This document shows, piece after piece, positions 26,296 through 35,501 of a stretch of DNA of 64,000 nucleotides (its first letter is position 1; the number at the start of each line of letters is the position of its first letter). The translations under genes and the position numbers were made by a program. Under the pieces are notes generated by a model that saw only the letters and a program-made list of their open reading frames with translations, did no database searches and had not been told where the DNA came from. This DNA comes from Verrucomicrobium spinosum DSM 4136 = JCM 18804. GTDB taxonomy: Bacteria > Verrucomicrobiota > Verrucomicrobiia > Verrucomicrobiales > Verrucomicrobiaceae. The stretch spans positions 5,985,105-6,049,104 of the forward strand of contig NZ_ABIZ01000001.1 of the NCBI RefSeq assembly GCF_000172155.1, written 5' to 3'.

Positions 26296-28524
26296 ATGAA
26301 CAGTGACGAAGCCGACCTGAAAAGCTTCTTCGATCACTCGCTGGATCTGATGTGCATCGCCGGGTTTGACGGCTATTTCAAGAGGCTGAACCCTGCTTGG
26401 GAACGCACCCTCGGCTACTCCACAGAGGAGCTCATGGCCCAGCCCTACCGTGCCTTCATCCACCCGGATGATTTTGCCCGCACCGAGGCAGAGGCCGCTC
26501 GCATCAATACCGGAGCCAACACCATCGCTTTTGAAAATCGCTACCGGTGCAAAGACGGCACCTACCGCTGGCTGGAATGGCGTGCCCGGCCAGACATGGA
26601 ACGGCAAATCATCTTCGCCGCCGCTCGCGACACCACCCGCTTCAAACAGCTCGAGGATGAACTCCGCGCCAACAGCGCCCTGCAACGCGCCATGCTGGAC
26701 GGGGCAAATCTTGCCATCATCTCATGCCGTCCCGACGGCATCATTCAAGGGTTTAACGTGGGTGCAGAGCAACTCCTGGGCTACAAAACCGCAGAGGTCA
26801 TCGGAAAAAACAGCCCCTCCATTTTTCATGATCCGCAGGAGATCGCCCGCCGCGCCGCTTTCCTGACTCAGGAGCTCGGCTACCCCGTGGAGGTTGGCTT
26901 CCAAACCTTTGTTGCCAAGGCCCTCCTCGGTCCTCCAGACGAGAACGAGTGGACTTACATCCGCAAGGACGGCAGCCGGATCCCAGTGATGCTCACCGTC
27001 ACGATCATGAGGGATGACTCTGGCCAGACCACGGGCTATCTGGGCATTGCCAGCGACCTCACTGCCAAGCGACAGGCAGACCGCGCTCAACTGGAGTTGG
27101 AAGCCCGCCTTCAAGCCATTCTCGACAACACCACCGCAGTCGTCTTCCTGAAGGACAGGGAAGGAAACTATCAGACAGTGAACCGGCGTTTCGAAGAACT
27201 GTTTCATCTGACCAGGGAGCAGATGGCGGGCAAAAACGACTACGACATCTTCCCCCCGGAGTTTGCCCGGGCCTTTCGCGACAATGATGCAAAGGTGCTC
27301 GCCACCGGACAGGCCATGGTCCTGGAAGAAATCGCTCCCCATGCCGGTGTGGCCCACACCTATGTCAGCGTGAAGTTTCCGGTGCTGGACTCTGAAAACC
27401 AGATCATCGCCCTGGGCGGAATCGCCACCGACATCACGGACCGCAAGCGCGCAGAAATGGAGCTCCGCGACCGCGAAGCTCGCCTCAGCTCCATCCTTGA
27501 AACAGCCGTAGAGGCCATTGTCACCATGGACGAGAAGGGGCTCATCCAGTCCATCAATCCGGCTGCCGCCGAGATCTTCGGCTATCAGCGTGGAGAAATC
27601 ATCGGTCGCAATATCAGCGTCATCGTCCCTGCACCCAATCTGCTCTCCCCCTCCCTCACAAGCCAGAACGTCCCCCCTGCCCCAGACACCGAACGGGCTG
27701 GACAGAGCCGGGAGCTCCTCGGACGCCGCAAGGACGGCAGCATCGTTCCACTCATCCTGTCGGTGAGCCAGACCCACACCGGAAACCGGGTCATCTACAC
27801 CGCCATCATGCACGACATCACGATGCGCAAGCGGTTCGAGGAAGATCTTCGACGTTCCAACAAGGAGCTGGAGCAGTTCGCCTACATTGCCTCCCACGAT
27901 CTTCAGGAACCCCTGCGAATGATCACCAGCTACCTGCAACTGCTGGAACGCAGGTACAAGGGCGAGCTCAATGAGGAAGCAGGCCAGTTCATTGCCACAG
28001 CAGTGGATGGTGCCGCTCGCATGCGCAACCTCATCCAGGACCTGCTCTCCTACTCACGCGTCGGCACACAGGGGCGGGAGCTGGCCCCAGTCTCCTGCGG
28101 CCAGCTCATCCAGTCTGTTCTGGGGGATCTTGAAGTCTCCATCAAGGAGTGTTCCGCAGTCATCACCGTAGAGACGCTCCCCACCATAGTCGCAGACGAG
28201 CTCCAGCTCCGCCAGGTGTTCCAGAACCTCATCGGCAATGCTCTCAAGTTCCGCAGTGAGCAGACGCCGCGTATTCACATCAGTGCCCAGCCCTGTCGGG
28301 GAGAGTGGGTCATCTCCATACGGGATAACGGCATTGGCATTGAGCCCAAGTTTTTTGAGCGCATCTTTGTCATCTTCCAGCGCCTGCACGCCCGGGAGCA
28401 ATACCCGGGGACGGGCATTGGGCTGGCTCTCTGCAAACGCATTGTGGAGCGTCATCATGGCCAGATCTGGGTGGACTCATCAACTGGAAAAGGAGCAACG
28501 TTTTTCTTCAGCCTCCCCAGCTAG
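26296..28524 (+). CDS. Four-PAS sensor histidine kinase (phytochrome-like kinase core)
   Basis: A 742-residue soluble sensor kinase. Four PAS domains can be seen: [17 protein letters not shown] (from about residue 12), [20 protein letters not shown] (about 130), [20 protein letters not shown] (about 270) and [20 protein letters not shown] (about 395). The first three or all are followed by PAC-like segments. The kinase core has the H-box [19 protein letters not shown] with His534, a group typical of phytochrome-like and related kinases, then an N-box ([12 protein letters not shown]), DNGIGIEP and [12 protein letters not shown]. No membrane segment is present, so the signal is cytosolic. The ATG at 26296 follows a good ribosome-binding site. 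An Rcp1-type response regulator at 33.6 kb is a plausible partner. Confidence 0.93.
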   Translation: MNSDEADLKSFFDHSLDLMCIAGFDGYFKRLNPAWERTLGYSTEELMAQPYRAFIHPDDFARTEAEAARINTGANTIAFENRYRCKDGTYRWLEWRARPDMERQIIFAAARDTTRFKQLEDELRANSALQRAMLDGANLAIISCRPDGIIQGFNVGAEQLLGYKTAEVIGKNSPSIFHDPQEIARRAAFLTQELGYPVEVGFQTFVAKALLGPPDENEWTYIRKDGSRIPVMLTVTIMRDDSGQTTGYLGIASDLTAKRQADRAQLELEARLQAILDNTTAVVFLKDREGNYQTVNRRFEELFHLTREQMAGKNDYDIFPPEFARAFRDNDAKVLATGQAMVLEEIAPHAGVAHTYVSVKFPVLDSENQIIALGGIATDITDRKRAEMELRDREARLSSILETAVEAIVTMDEKGLIQSINPAAAEIFGYQRGEIIGRNISVIVPAPNLLSPSLTSQNVPPAPDTERAGQSRELLGRRKDGSIVPLILSVSQTHTGNRVIYTAIMHDITMRKRFEEDLRRSNKELEQFAYIASHDLQEPLRMITSYLQLLERRYKGELNEEAGQFIATAVDGAARMRNLIQDLLSYSRVGTQGRELAPVSCGQLIQSVLGDLEVSIKECSAVITVETLPTIVADELQLRQVFQNLIGNALKFRSEQTPRIHISAQPCRGEWVISIRDNGIGIEPKFFERIFVIFQRLHAREQYPGTGIGLALCKRIVERHHGQIWVDSSTGKGATFFFSLPS

Positions 28525-28743
28525 ATCCCAAACCTTTGATCTTCCATCCACTTATTAAATTGCATTCCTGAATAAATCGGCCATTAATCTCTACACTCCC
28601 ACGAGCCCCATCCACACTCCATGCTAATGCATCGTTGAGAGGCCAGAGCGCCTTTCTCCACTCCTGGCCCGTCTCCGCGTGCTGCACGGGGCGCTGATTG
28701 TTGCGCGTCTCCCGTTGTTTGAGGACTTCCTTTACGTGCTCAC

Positions 28744-30069
28744 ATGAACGCAGAAGAAACGTTGACGGAAAGTGCCCAGTTAAAGGCCACGGATCTTGCC
28801 CGCCTACCCATCCGCATCCTCTGCATCGAGGACAACGACTCCGACTTCCTCCTCCTCCAGGAGCACCTTAAAGACGCTCCTTTCGAGAAAACTCCTCAAT
28901 TGATCCACGCCCGCTCTTTGCGCGATGCCAGCGCCAAGCTGGGGCAGGCGGGCGAAGATCCCTTCCACGTCATTCTGCTGGATCTCAATCTCCCCGACGG
29001 TCATGGACCGGAGACCTATCACCGGGTGAGAGAACTGGCTCCACTCACTGCCATCACCATTCTCAGCGGCACCACGGATCACGAGCTCGCCCTGACCTTT
29101 GTGCAGCAAGGTGCCCAGGACTATCTCCCCAAAGATTCAATCAACGGCGATCTGCTCATGCGCTCCATCCTCTACGCCGTGGAGCGCCAGCGCCACCGCC
29201 GGGAGATGGCTGAACTCAACGAACGCCTCCGTGCCGCCAAACTGGAACTGGAGACTGCCCAGATGCAGCTCATCCAGGCGGAGAAGCTCGACTCCCTGGG
29301 CCGCCTGGCCGCCAGCGTGGCCCATGAAGTGAAGAATCCTCTCGCCACCATTCAGATGGGGGTGGACTACTTTCAACGACGTCGCACCACGTTGCCAGAG
29401 CCCGCCTGCACCATGATCGACTACATGCAGGACGCGATTACCCGTGCTGAACGCATCATCCACGAGATGCTCGACTTCTCCCGTTCAGAGACGTTGCAGA
29501 TGCGGCCCTGCTCTATGAACGATCTTGTGACTGACGCCATTCACATGGTGCAGCATGAACTTACCCGCCGGAAGGTACGGGTGGAGACGGAACTTACCGA
29601 ATATGTGCCCGAAATCCGGGCGGATCGGTCCAAACTGGTCCAGGTCATCATCAACGTGATCATCAACGCCGCACAGGCCATGCCGGATGGAGGCGTTGTG
29701 CAGGTCCGTACCATGCATGGCGAGCTGATCACCATGCATCGCAACGAAGGCCTGCGTGAGATGGACTTGCCGCGCCCCGGAGACCAGGTGGTTTTGCTGG
29801 AAGTGATCGACCATGGGCCCGGCATCCCGCCGGAGGTATTGCGGCGCATCTTCGAACCCTTCTTTACCACCAAGCCCACTGGTGAAGGCACTGGCCTCGG
29901 ACTTCCCGTTGCCAAACGCATCGTCGAACTGCATCGCGGCCACCTTCAGGTGAAGAATCTTGAAGAAGGCCCAGGGGTGAGAGTGCGAATCATGCTCAAA
30001 GCAGACTTCACAAACATCTCCAGGCTCCTGCCCACTGTGGAGCCGCCGGCCGAAGGCGTCGCGCATTGA
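28744..30069 (+). CDS. Response regulator-histidine kinase hybrid
   Basis: A 441-residue protein. An N-terminal receiver domain (about 24-145) has the acidic pocket CIEDNDSD, the phosphoacceptor Asp80 in ILLDLNLPDGHG and Lys in YLPKDS. A coiled-coil linker (RQRHRREMAELNERLRAAKLELETAQMQLIQAEK) leads to a HisKA domain with His194 in SVAHEVKNPLATIQ and an HATPase domain (VIINAAQAMPDGG, DHGPGIPPEV, GTGLGLPVAKRI). REC-HK proteins of this type relay phosphate from another kinase or respond to it. The 219 bp upstream contains nothing I can identify. The intact gene borders the decayed chemosensory region. Confidence 0.92.
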   Translation: MNAEETLTESAQLKATDLARLPIRILCIEDNDSDFLLLQEHLKDAPFEKTPQLIHARSLRDASAKLGQAGEDPFHVILLDLNLPDGHGPETYHRVRELAPLTAITILSGTTDHELALTFVQQGAQDYLPKDSINGDLLMRSILYAVERQRHRREMAELNERLRAAKLELETAQMQLIQAEKLDSLGRLAASVAHEVKNPLATIQMGVDYFQRRRTTLPEPACTMIDYMQDAITRAERIIHEMLDFSRSETLQMRPCSMNDLVTDAIHMVQHELTRRKVRVETELTEYVPEIRADRSKLVQVIINVIINAAQAMPDGGVVQVRTMHGELITMHRNEGLREMDLPRPGDQVVLLEVIDHGPGIPPEVLRRIFEPFFTTKPTGEGTGLGLPVAKRIVELHRGHLQVKNLEEGPGVRVRIMLKADFTNISRLLPTVEPPAEGVAH

Positions 30070-30189
30070 GTCGCAGGATGAGGTTGCTTTTTTGCATGCT
30101 TGAACTCTTGAGCTTCCCAACTTATGTCATTTCCGCCATCCCTTAATGCGGCCAGCAAACAATGGCCGCGGAATAATTGAACTCGTACC

Positions 30190-30627
30190 ATGCTCTGGCC
30201 CACCAAGCGCCTCGTCAGGCTCCCCTGTGCGCCCCTGCTGGATTTCTTTCCCTAGGTCGAGCGGGATCTATCCCGGGACCCCGGCAAGGAGGCGGAGCTT
30301 GTCATTCGGGGTCGCGAGGTGGAGATGGACAAACGCGTACTGCAGGAGCTCAAAGATCCGCTGCTGTATCTCGTGCGCAATGCCATGGACCACGGGATCG
30401 AGGACAAACAAGTCCGTCGCGATCGGTGAAAGCCGCCGGGCGGCAGCCTGGCAATCACCGTCACTCCGCAAGATGGCAACAAGGTGGAGATTCGAGTGGA
30501 GGATGACGGTGGCGGCATTGACACCGCCCGCATCAAGTCGGCTGCAGTCTCGGCCGGATACCTGACCAGCGAGCAAGCCACGCTCTCCGACGATGCGACA
30601 GCTCGCCAACTGGTCTTCTCAACATGA
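30190..30627 (+). pseudogene. Remnant of cheA (HATPase region)
   Basis: Only the CheA HATPase segment survives. It reads LLDFFP, stop, VERDLSRDPGKEAELVIRG, LQELKDPLLYLVRNAMDHGIE, stop, KPPGGSLAITV and VEDDGGGIDTARI, the same order as in CheA. In-frame stops occur at 30253-30255 (TAG) and 30427-30429 (TGA). The sequence ends abruptly at DDATARQLVFS, where CheA normally continues. The Hpt and dimerisation domains before it and the CheW-like domain after it are missing. It runs directly into the remnant of another gene, suggesting fusion by deletion. Confidence 0.85.
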
Positions 30628-30628
30628 A

Positions 30629-31376
30629 AAATGTGGTGGTCCTAAACAATACGAGGAGGAGTTCCTTCTCACTTGCATCCAGTATGTTCTTGCCAATCTC
30701 GAACTGCGCCGCCCCTCAGCAGGCTCCCAGGTCAGGGAGAACTCTTTTGCAGGCCACAAGTACGAGCTCAATGCCGGACGAATACACTCCATTGATCTTC
30801 TCCTTTCCACCTACGAAACCGCCGTTCAGAAAAACCTCGAACTCATCAACGCCAAAAACAAGCTCGAACAGCAGGCCTGCCAACTGCCGAAAAGAACGCC
30901 GAGAGGGAAGCAGTTCTGGAGACGGCGCGCGAGGTCCAGTCGTCTTTCCTGCCACAGCATCTCCAGAACAAAGTGCCATTCAGTTCTGCCATCACCACGC
31001 CACCACCACAGAACTCGGAGGGGACTTCTTTGACATCCTCCGCCTCTCTGACCATCAAGCCGGTGTCTTCATCTGCGATGTGATGGGTCATGGGGGCCGA
31101 GCCGCCCTCGTCACCGCCATCATTCGCGGGCTGGTGGAGGAGATGGGGGCTGCCACATCCGATCCAGGCAAATTCCTTACGGAGGTGGAGGTGCCAGGCC
31201 AGAAGCCATGCCCCGTACTGGGCCTCATGGAAACCACTACTTACCCCAGCCGGCAACGCGACCTCGCCGCCGGAGACCTCCTCATGCTTTTCACAGTTGG
31301 GCCCTATGAAATAGAATCACCGGATGACTCCTACTTCGAGCAGGAGCAACTGGCCCGCCTCGTGGCCCGACACGCA
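30629..31376 (+). pseudogene. Remnant of a response regulator with SpoIIE-type phosphatase domain
   Basis: The remnant starts within the end of a receiver domain (KCGG then YEEEFLLTCIQYVLANLELRR), continues with the linker IDLLLSTYETAVQKNLELINAK and, after a frameshift, EREAVLETAREVQSSFLPQHLQ. After a second frameshift comes a PP2C/SpoIIE core: TTELGGDFFDILRL, VFICDVMGHGGRAALVTAII and GDLLMLFTVG. At least two shifts break the frame; the first lies in an A run near 30890-30896 where one more A would restore it. Most of the receiver, including its phospho-Asp, has been deleted. It converges with a histidine kinase remnant. Confidence 0.82.
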
Positions 31377-31390
31377 AAGCCCACCCCGAC

Positions 31391-32272
31391 TCACCGCCCC
31401 GGCTGCGCCCCCAGGGTGAAACGGAACGTCGCCCCCGGTTCAAGGCCCCATCCGCCCAGATCCTTCCTCCGTGGCGGTTGATGATCCGCTGTACCGTCGC
31501 CAGACCAATGCCCTTCCCCTCAAACTCATCATCCCGGTGAAGACGCTTGAACACACCAAAGAGCCGGTGCGTCTGGCTCGCGTCAAACCCTGAACCATTG
31601 TCTCGGATATAGATCACGTCATCGCCGCCGCACCCGTCTGCCGTGCCAATCTCAATGACCGCACGCTCCTTGAAGCGGGTGTACTTTATGGCGTTGGAAA
31701 TCAGATTCACAAGCACCTGCCGCAACAGCCCGGGATCCGCCCTCAACACCGGCAGCAGCCCCTGATGCCACTCGATGTTCCGCCCGGCGGTTTCGGCCTC
31801 CATCCCCCCCCTCACTTCGCAGCGGTGCCCGCAAATCGTGGGAGACAGAGTATGAGAAGGTCTCCAGCTCATTGTTTGCCGCCTCCAGGCGGGCATTCAG
31901 CCGTTGCAGATCCTCCTGGGCCCTCGTCAACTCCCGGTTCCGGTGGATTGCCGCATCATAGCTTGAAAGCAGGAGATTCAGAATCTGCGTCCGGTTCGCG
32001 GCAGTTTTATGCCTGCTCCCCGCCACCACGAAATCCACTTCAGGGCTGTCCATGTCCGCGAGCTCGGCCGACCCGGCCGCCAGCACCTCTCTCACCCGCC
32101 CCAGCAGGTAAGCCTCATCATAGGGCTTCAGGATGAGGTTGTCTGCGTGACACTTCAGCCCCATGATGACATCCTCCAGGTCAATCACCAGCGTGGGAAG
32201 CCAGGAGCGGGCCAACTCGAGGGCCAGTCTGCCGTTGGACTTGGAGGTCTGTGATGCCGCGGCCCGGAACAT
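31391..32272 (-). pseudogene. Remnant of a receiver-histidine kinase hybrid
   Basis: On the minus strand the frame begins in a receiver domain with an internal deletion: LALELARSWLPTLVI is joined straight to EDVIMGLKCHADNLILKPYDEAYLL, removing the phospho-Asp. The linker (LLLSSYDAAIHRNRELTRAQ) and H-box ELETFSYSVSHDLRAPLR follow. The rest of the HisKA domain is deleted. After a shift the HATPase domain reads VLVNLISNAIKYTR, IRDNGSGFD and GKGIGLATVQRI. A final shift at a G5 run near 31428-31432 hides the normal end GATFRFTLG before the TGA at 31391-31393. Confidence 0.82.
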
Positions 32273-32820
32273 CAAAAAAACGGCGCAGCTCCAGCACCGG
32301 CAGGATCCGCCCGCGCACGTTCACCATGCCAGCGATAAACGAGGGGGCGCTAGGCAAGGGTGACAGGTCCTTCAGGGGATACACCTCACACACAAACTTC
32401 GCCTCCACCGCATAGCGCTCTGATGCCAGGGCAAATTCTCCATACACACCACTGACCGCGTGCTTTAGGAACTTGCCATTCACATCGGTGGCCAGGACGC
32501 TCACCTGCCATTTCTTCAAGTCAGGCAGCAACTGATTGATCAGAATAGCCAGGGAATACGCCTCCACTCCAGTACAGCAACCCGCGCTCCACACCCTCAG
32601 GCGCTGCTCGCTGCCCCGTCGTCCCCGGATGATCGCGGACAGCACCTTTTCCGCCAGATATTGGAACGTTCTGGCATCCCGGAAGAAACAGCTCTCACCG
32701 ATGGAGAGATCATTCGCCAGCACTTGCAGCTCCTTCTTTTCAGTGGACTCCGAGAGCACCCGTTCGGCAAGAACTCCCGCATGATCCAACCCCAACTCTA
32801 GCGCCGCACGCTCCAGTCCA
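32240..32820 (-). pseudogene. cheR remnant fused by deletion to a cheW remnant
   Basis: The N-terminal part is a CheR methyltransferase: DLSIGESCFFRDARTFQYL, LRVWSAGCCTGVEAYSLAIL with the SAM-binding glycine loop (CheR normally has GEE where this has GVE), and SVLATDVNGKFLKHA. It stops at GVYGEF, where CheR should continue for about 80 residues, and passes without a stop into a CheW core: ERYAVEAKFVCEVYPLKDLSPL and FIAGMVNVRGRILPVLELRRFFD. The fused frame has no good ATG and no complete ends. A cheW-cheR-cheW gene order recalls Wsp-type operons. Confidence 0.82.
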
Positions 32821-33323
32821 TGTTCTTTCCCAGACTAAGTGCCAGGGGTCCCGCCTTCTCCGACAGCGGCCCTGTCCATGCCAGCTCTTCGTCCCGCGTC
32901 ATGCGCCTTTCCAGATCACAGATGACGATCAAACCGCTTTCCAGCTTCCCCCCCCCTGCACCGCCCCTTTGCCGTCGATCATCTCATCCGCCTTTAAAAT
33001 CATCTCCTCAGGCACGCTGGTCACTTCCTCCACATCATCCACTAGCAGTGCCAGTGATCTGCGGCTCGAGTGCGCCAGAAAAAAGTGATCCGACACCCTC
33101 ACCCTCCTGCCTCCCCCGCCCACCTGGCAGAATTTTTGGCGCAGACTCACCACTGGTCTCACTGCACCTGCCACATCTACTGCACCAACAACCACTTCAG
33201 GAAGCTCGGGGACGGGGGGGGGGTGACTTCCACGGCTCTCACCACTCTCTCCACATTTTCCAGAGGCAATCCATAATGGGATCCGTCGAGAGAAAAGACC
33301 GCAAGCTGGGAGGTGAGACTCAT
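32798..33323 (-). pseudogene. cheW: cheW-like gene broken by two homopolymer frameshifts
   Basis: Read across three frames the sequence is a complete CheW of about 175 residues: MSLTSQLAVFSLDGSHYGLPL, ENVERVVRAVEVT, then PELPEVVVGAVDVAG, LALLVDDVEEVTSVPEE, and KLESGLIVICDLERRM before a TAG at 32798-32800. The first shift falls in a run of ten G on the plus strand (33214-33223), the second in a run of nine C (32948-32956). One extra base in each run would restore a single frame. The gene may thus be a true pseudogene, a slippage-controlled gene, or intact with two sequencing under-calls. It would be the first gene of the minus-strand chemosensory remnant. Confidence 0.75.
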
Positions 33324-33621
33324 GCGGGATTGCATCCATCCTCAATACGCGGTGGTCGGCCCCTTTCATTTGCCGCCCCTCAGCAGAGACTGCTCAAATC
33401 GCCAGATTCCCCCACGCGTTTTCATTTAAAACGATCTCTCCATCATCTGGCAAGGAGTGTTTTTCGGACGATCCAGGATGAACAGCCCAGCATGATTCAC
33501 ACCATTCATTGGATTCATTCAGCTTATACAAAAAAATATCAATCTAATTGGATTGAAGTTTTGCATTACATGCACAATACTTTCATTAGATTATAATTGT
33601 GCTGCAACCTGCTCGTTTGCC
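33324..33621. other. AT-rich spacer before the Rcp1-type regulator
   Basis: This 298-bp stretch changes from GC-rich to strongly AT-rich near 33480. I see no gene. TATAAT at 33592-33597 is a good -10 hexamer lying 24 bp before the ATG of the response regulator, but no matching -35 box is at the right distance. The stretch probably contains the promoter for the two response-regulator genes that follow. Confidence 0.4.
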
Positions 33622-34050
33622 ATGTTGGTACTACTGGTTGAAGACAATCCAGCTGAGGCCCGGCTGACGCAAGAAGCGTTGCAGGAAACCGGATTCACCT
33701 ATGATCTCAAGATCGTATCCGACGGCGAAATGGCCACGCAGTTCCTTCGCAAAGAATGCGGCTTTTCCGAAATGCCCACTCCAAACCTGATCCTTCTGGA
33801 TCTGAATCTCCCCCGCAAACACGGTCGGGAGGTGCTCCAAGAGATCAAGTCCGACCCCCTGCTTTCCTACATCCCCGTCATCGTCGTTTCCAACTCCCAC
33901 GCGCCCGATGACATCAACGAAGTTTACTGTCTCCAGGGAAACTGCTTCCTCACTAAATCTGCCGATCTCGACGAGTTTTTCGCAGCCGTCAAAGCCCTCG
34001 CGGAGTTTTGGCTGAGCAAGGCAAAACTTCCTGGGCATATCGGCCCTTAG
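33622..34050 (+). CDS. Rcp1-type single-domain response regulator
   Basis: A 142-residue receiver-only protein. It has the acidic pocket LLVEDNPAEARL, phosphoacceptor Asp60 in LILLDLNLPRKHGREVL, the Ser/Thr position in VIVVSNSHAPDD and Lys in CFLTKSADL. The LNLPRKHG and VYCLQGNCFLTKSAD blocks are those of the Rcp1 group, which are usual partners of phytochrome-like kinases. The start MLVLLVEDN (33622) gives the canonical N-terminus; an earlier ATG adds a Cys-rich leader. The kinase at 26.3 kb has the matching kinase type, so a pair is plausible though they are 5 kb apart. Confidence 0.92.
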   Translation: MLVLLVEDNPAEARLTQEALQETGFTYDLKIVSDGEMATQFLRKECGFSEMPTPNLILLDLNLPRKHGREVLQEIKSDPLLSYIPVIVVSNSHAPDDINEVYCLQGNCFLTKSADLDEFFAAVKALAEFWLSKAKLPGHIGP

Positions 34051-34144
34051 CTCGAACGCCCCACTCATTCATTCCAATTAATGCTTTTTCCTTTTTCATT
34101 ATCCAACACCCATTAACCATCCAAGACTCAGTACCTTTCCCGTT

Positions 34145-34537
34145 ATGAACACCAAGCGCATTCTGATCGTTGACGATGACATGCCACTGGCCCAGTCGTT
34201 GAAACTGAATCTTGAGGACACCGGCTTTTTCGAGGTCTGGATTGAGAATCACCCTTCCCGGGCGCTCACCACGGCCAGGGCATTTTCACCCGAGCTGATC
34301 CTGCTGGACTACATCATGCCGGGCATGGATGGCGGCGATGTCAGCTCCCTCCTGCATCAAGATCCGTATCTCTCTCATGTACCGGTCATCATGATCACAG
34401 CACTTATCTCCAACAGCGAGACGGGTGAGGCCGGCGTTGTGCATCGCAACGGACACCACATGGTGGCCAAGCCTATCAAATTCGACAATCTGCTCCATTG
34501 CATCGAGACCTCGCTCAAGTCTGTGGCTGCGGCCTGA
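34145..34537 (+). CDS. Single-domain response regulator
   Basis: A 130-residue receiver-only protein: RILIVDDDMPLAQSL, phospho-Asp55 in LILLDYIMPGMDGGDV, VIMITALI and the conserved Lys in MVAKPIKFDNLL. No output domain is attached, so it acts in a phosphorelay or by protein contact. It follows the Rcp1-type regulator by 94 bp and is probably in the same unit. It differs from that gene by the more CheY-like PGMDG loop. Confidence 0.9.
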   Translation: MNTKRILIVDDDMPLAQSLKLNLEDTGFFEVWIENHPSRALTTARAFSPELILLDYIMPGMDGGDVSSLLHQDPYLSHVPVIMITALISNSETGEAGVVHRNGHHMVAKPIKFDNLLHCIETSLKSVAAA

Positions 34538-34595
34538 GCCGATCTTGAACTTTCCCGGCAATTGCGCTGCGCCCATCCTGTCGTAGGATGTCTGC

Positions 34596-35003
34596 ATGTA
34601 CCGTCGCACCGCTCTCGCCATACTGGTCTGCACGCTCGCCTTGGGCCTTCCGGGCCGGGGTGCTGATCCCAAGTCCGTGTCCCCCCAACCATTAAACGTC
34701 GATCCCGCAGCGGCAGAAAAGCTCATCCGTGAAGGAAAAGTCACGGTCATCGATGTGCGGACCAAAGATGAATTTGACGAAGGTCACATCGCCGGGGCCA
34801 AGAACATCGATATCAAAAACGCTGATTTTGAAAAGCAGCTCAGCACTCTGGACAAGTCCAAATCCTATCTGGTCCACTGCCAGGCCGGCGGCCGCAGCAA
34901 GGCCTCGATGAAGATTTTTGAGAAACTCGGCTTCCATTCCATCTACCATCTCAACGACGGCATCATGGGGTGGGAAGAAGCGGGCAAGCCCCTCCAGAAA
35001 TAG
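34596..35003 (+). CDS. Exported rhodanese-like sulfurtransferase
   Basis: A 135-residue single-domain rhodanese with a signal peptide (about 1-22). The domain shows VTVIDVRTKDEFDEGHIAGA and the active-site loop YLVHCQAGGRSKASM with the catalytic Cys, then LNDGIMGWEEAGKP. Unlike the rhodanese-YceI protein at 10 kb, the catalytic Cys is present. It probably works in the periplasm on thiosulfate or a protein-bound sulfane sulfur. A 6-bp hairpin (34574-34590) lies just before the ATG, without a T tract. Confidence 0.88.
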   Translation: MYRRTALAILVCTLALGLPGRGADPKSVSPQPLNVDPAAAEKLIREGKVTVIDVRTKDEFDEGHIAGAKNIDIKNADFEKQLSTLDKSKSYLVHCQAGGRSKASMKIFEKLGFHSIYHLNDGIMGWEEAGKPLQK

Positions 35004-35168
35004 CGCCAACCCCTCGTGACGCAGACTGCAGACCCGGGCAATTCCTGTCGCCGCTGATCAAACTATCTGCATTCTTCTGGCGCACAGGTCCGCATCTTGC
35101 TTGTTGGGATGGTCGGGCAGCGCTCTCCCGCCAGCCCGACTCACCTCTCATTCTATCGATCACGCTTC

Positions 35169-35492
35169 ATGGAAACACTTGTCCAGCCCTGGAAAACTTT
35201 CTCCGCAACCCTCGGCCTGGGAGTTCTGAGCGAAGGCTGGAACCTCGCAGAGGCACCCGATCCGGCAATCGCTCGTGTCTTCACCGTTGAGATACCTTTC
35301 GCCGAGTCTTTTGCGAACCCACCGGTGGTGCACGCAAGCCTGACCGGATTTGACATGGACCACGCCTACAGCGGTCGGCTCAGCCTGAAAGTCAGCGACA
35401 TCACCCCTTCCGGTTTTTCTGTGAACCTGCACACCTGGGAAGACACCCGGGTCTATGCCGTCGAACTGAGCTGGTTCGCCATCGGAGCGTAG
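35169..35492 (+). CDS. Small H-type lectin domain protein
   Basis: A 107-residue protein whose second half matches the H-type lectin domain: FTVEIPFAESFANPPVVHASLTG, a central strand RLSLKVSDITPSGFSVNLHTW and the ending AVELSWFAIGA. H-type lectins, known from snail and slime-mould agglutinins, form trimers and bind N-acetylgalactosamine or related sugars. No signal peptide is seen with the start chosen (METLVQPWKTF at 35169); a longer frame from 35097 adds residues without features. Bacterial members are small and rarely studied. The role here is unknown. Confidence 0.75.
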   Translation: METLVQPWKTFSATLGLGVLSEGWNLAEAPDPAIARVFTVEIPFAESFANPPVVHASLTGFDMDHAYSGRLSLKVSDITPSGFSVNLHTWEDTRVYAVELSWFAIGA

Positions 35493-35501
35493 AGCCCGAA
35501 T

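Noticed and set aside
30708-33386. 15-bp direct repeat (GCCGCCCCTCAGCAG at 30708 and 33372) near both ends of the pseudogene cluster
   Set aside because: One match of this length is expected by chance in 64 kb of GC-rich DNA, and the first copy is inside a conserved coding remnant.
33541-33621. Strong promoter for the Rcp1-type regulator
   Set aside because: TATAAT is present but no acceptable -35 box lies 16-18 bp upstream, so it is mentioned only as a possible -10 element.
34574-34590. CATCCT-GTCGT-AGGATG hairpin as a terminator after the response regulator gene
   Set aside because: The stem is only 6 bp and no T tract follows.
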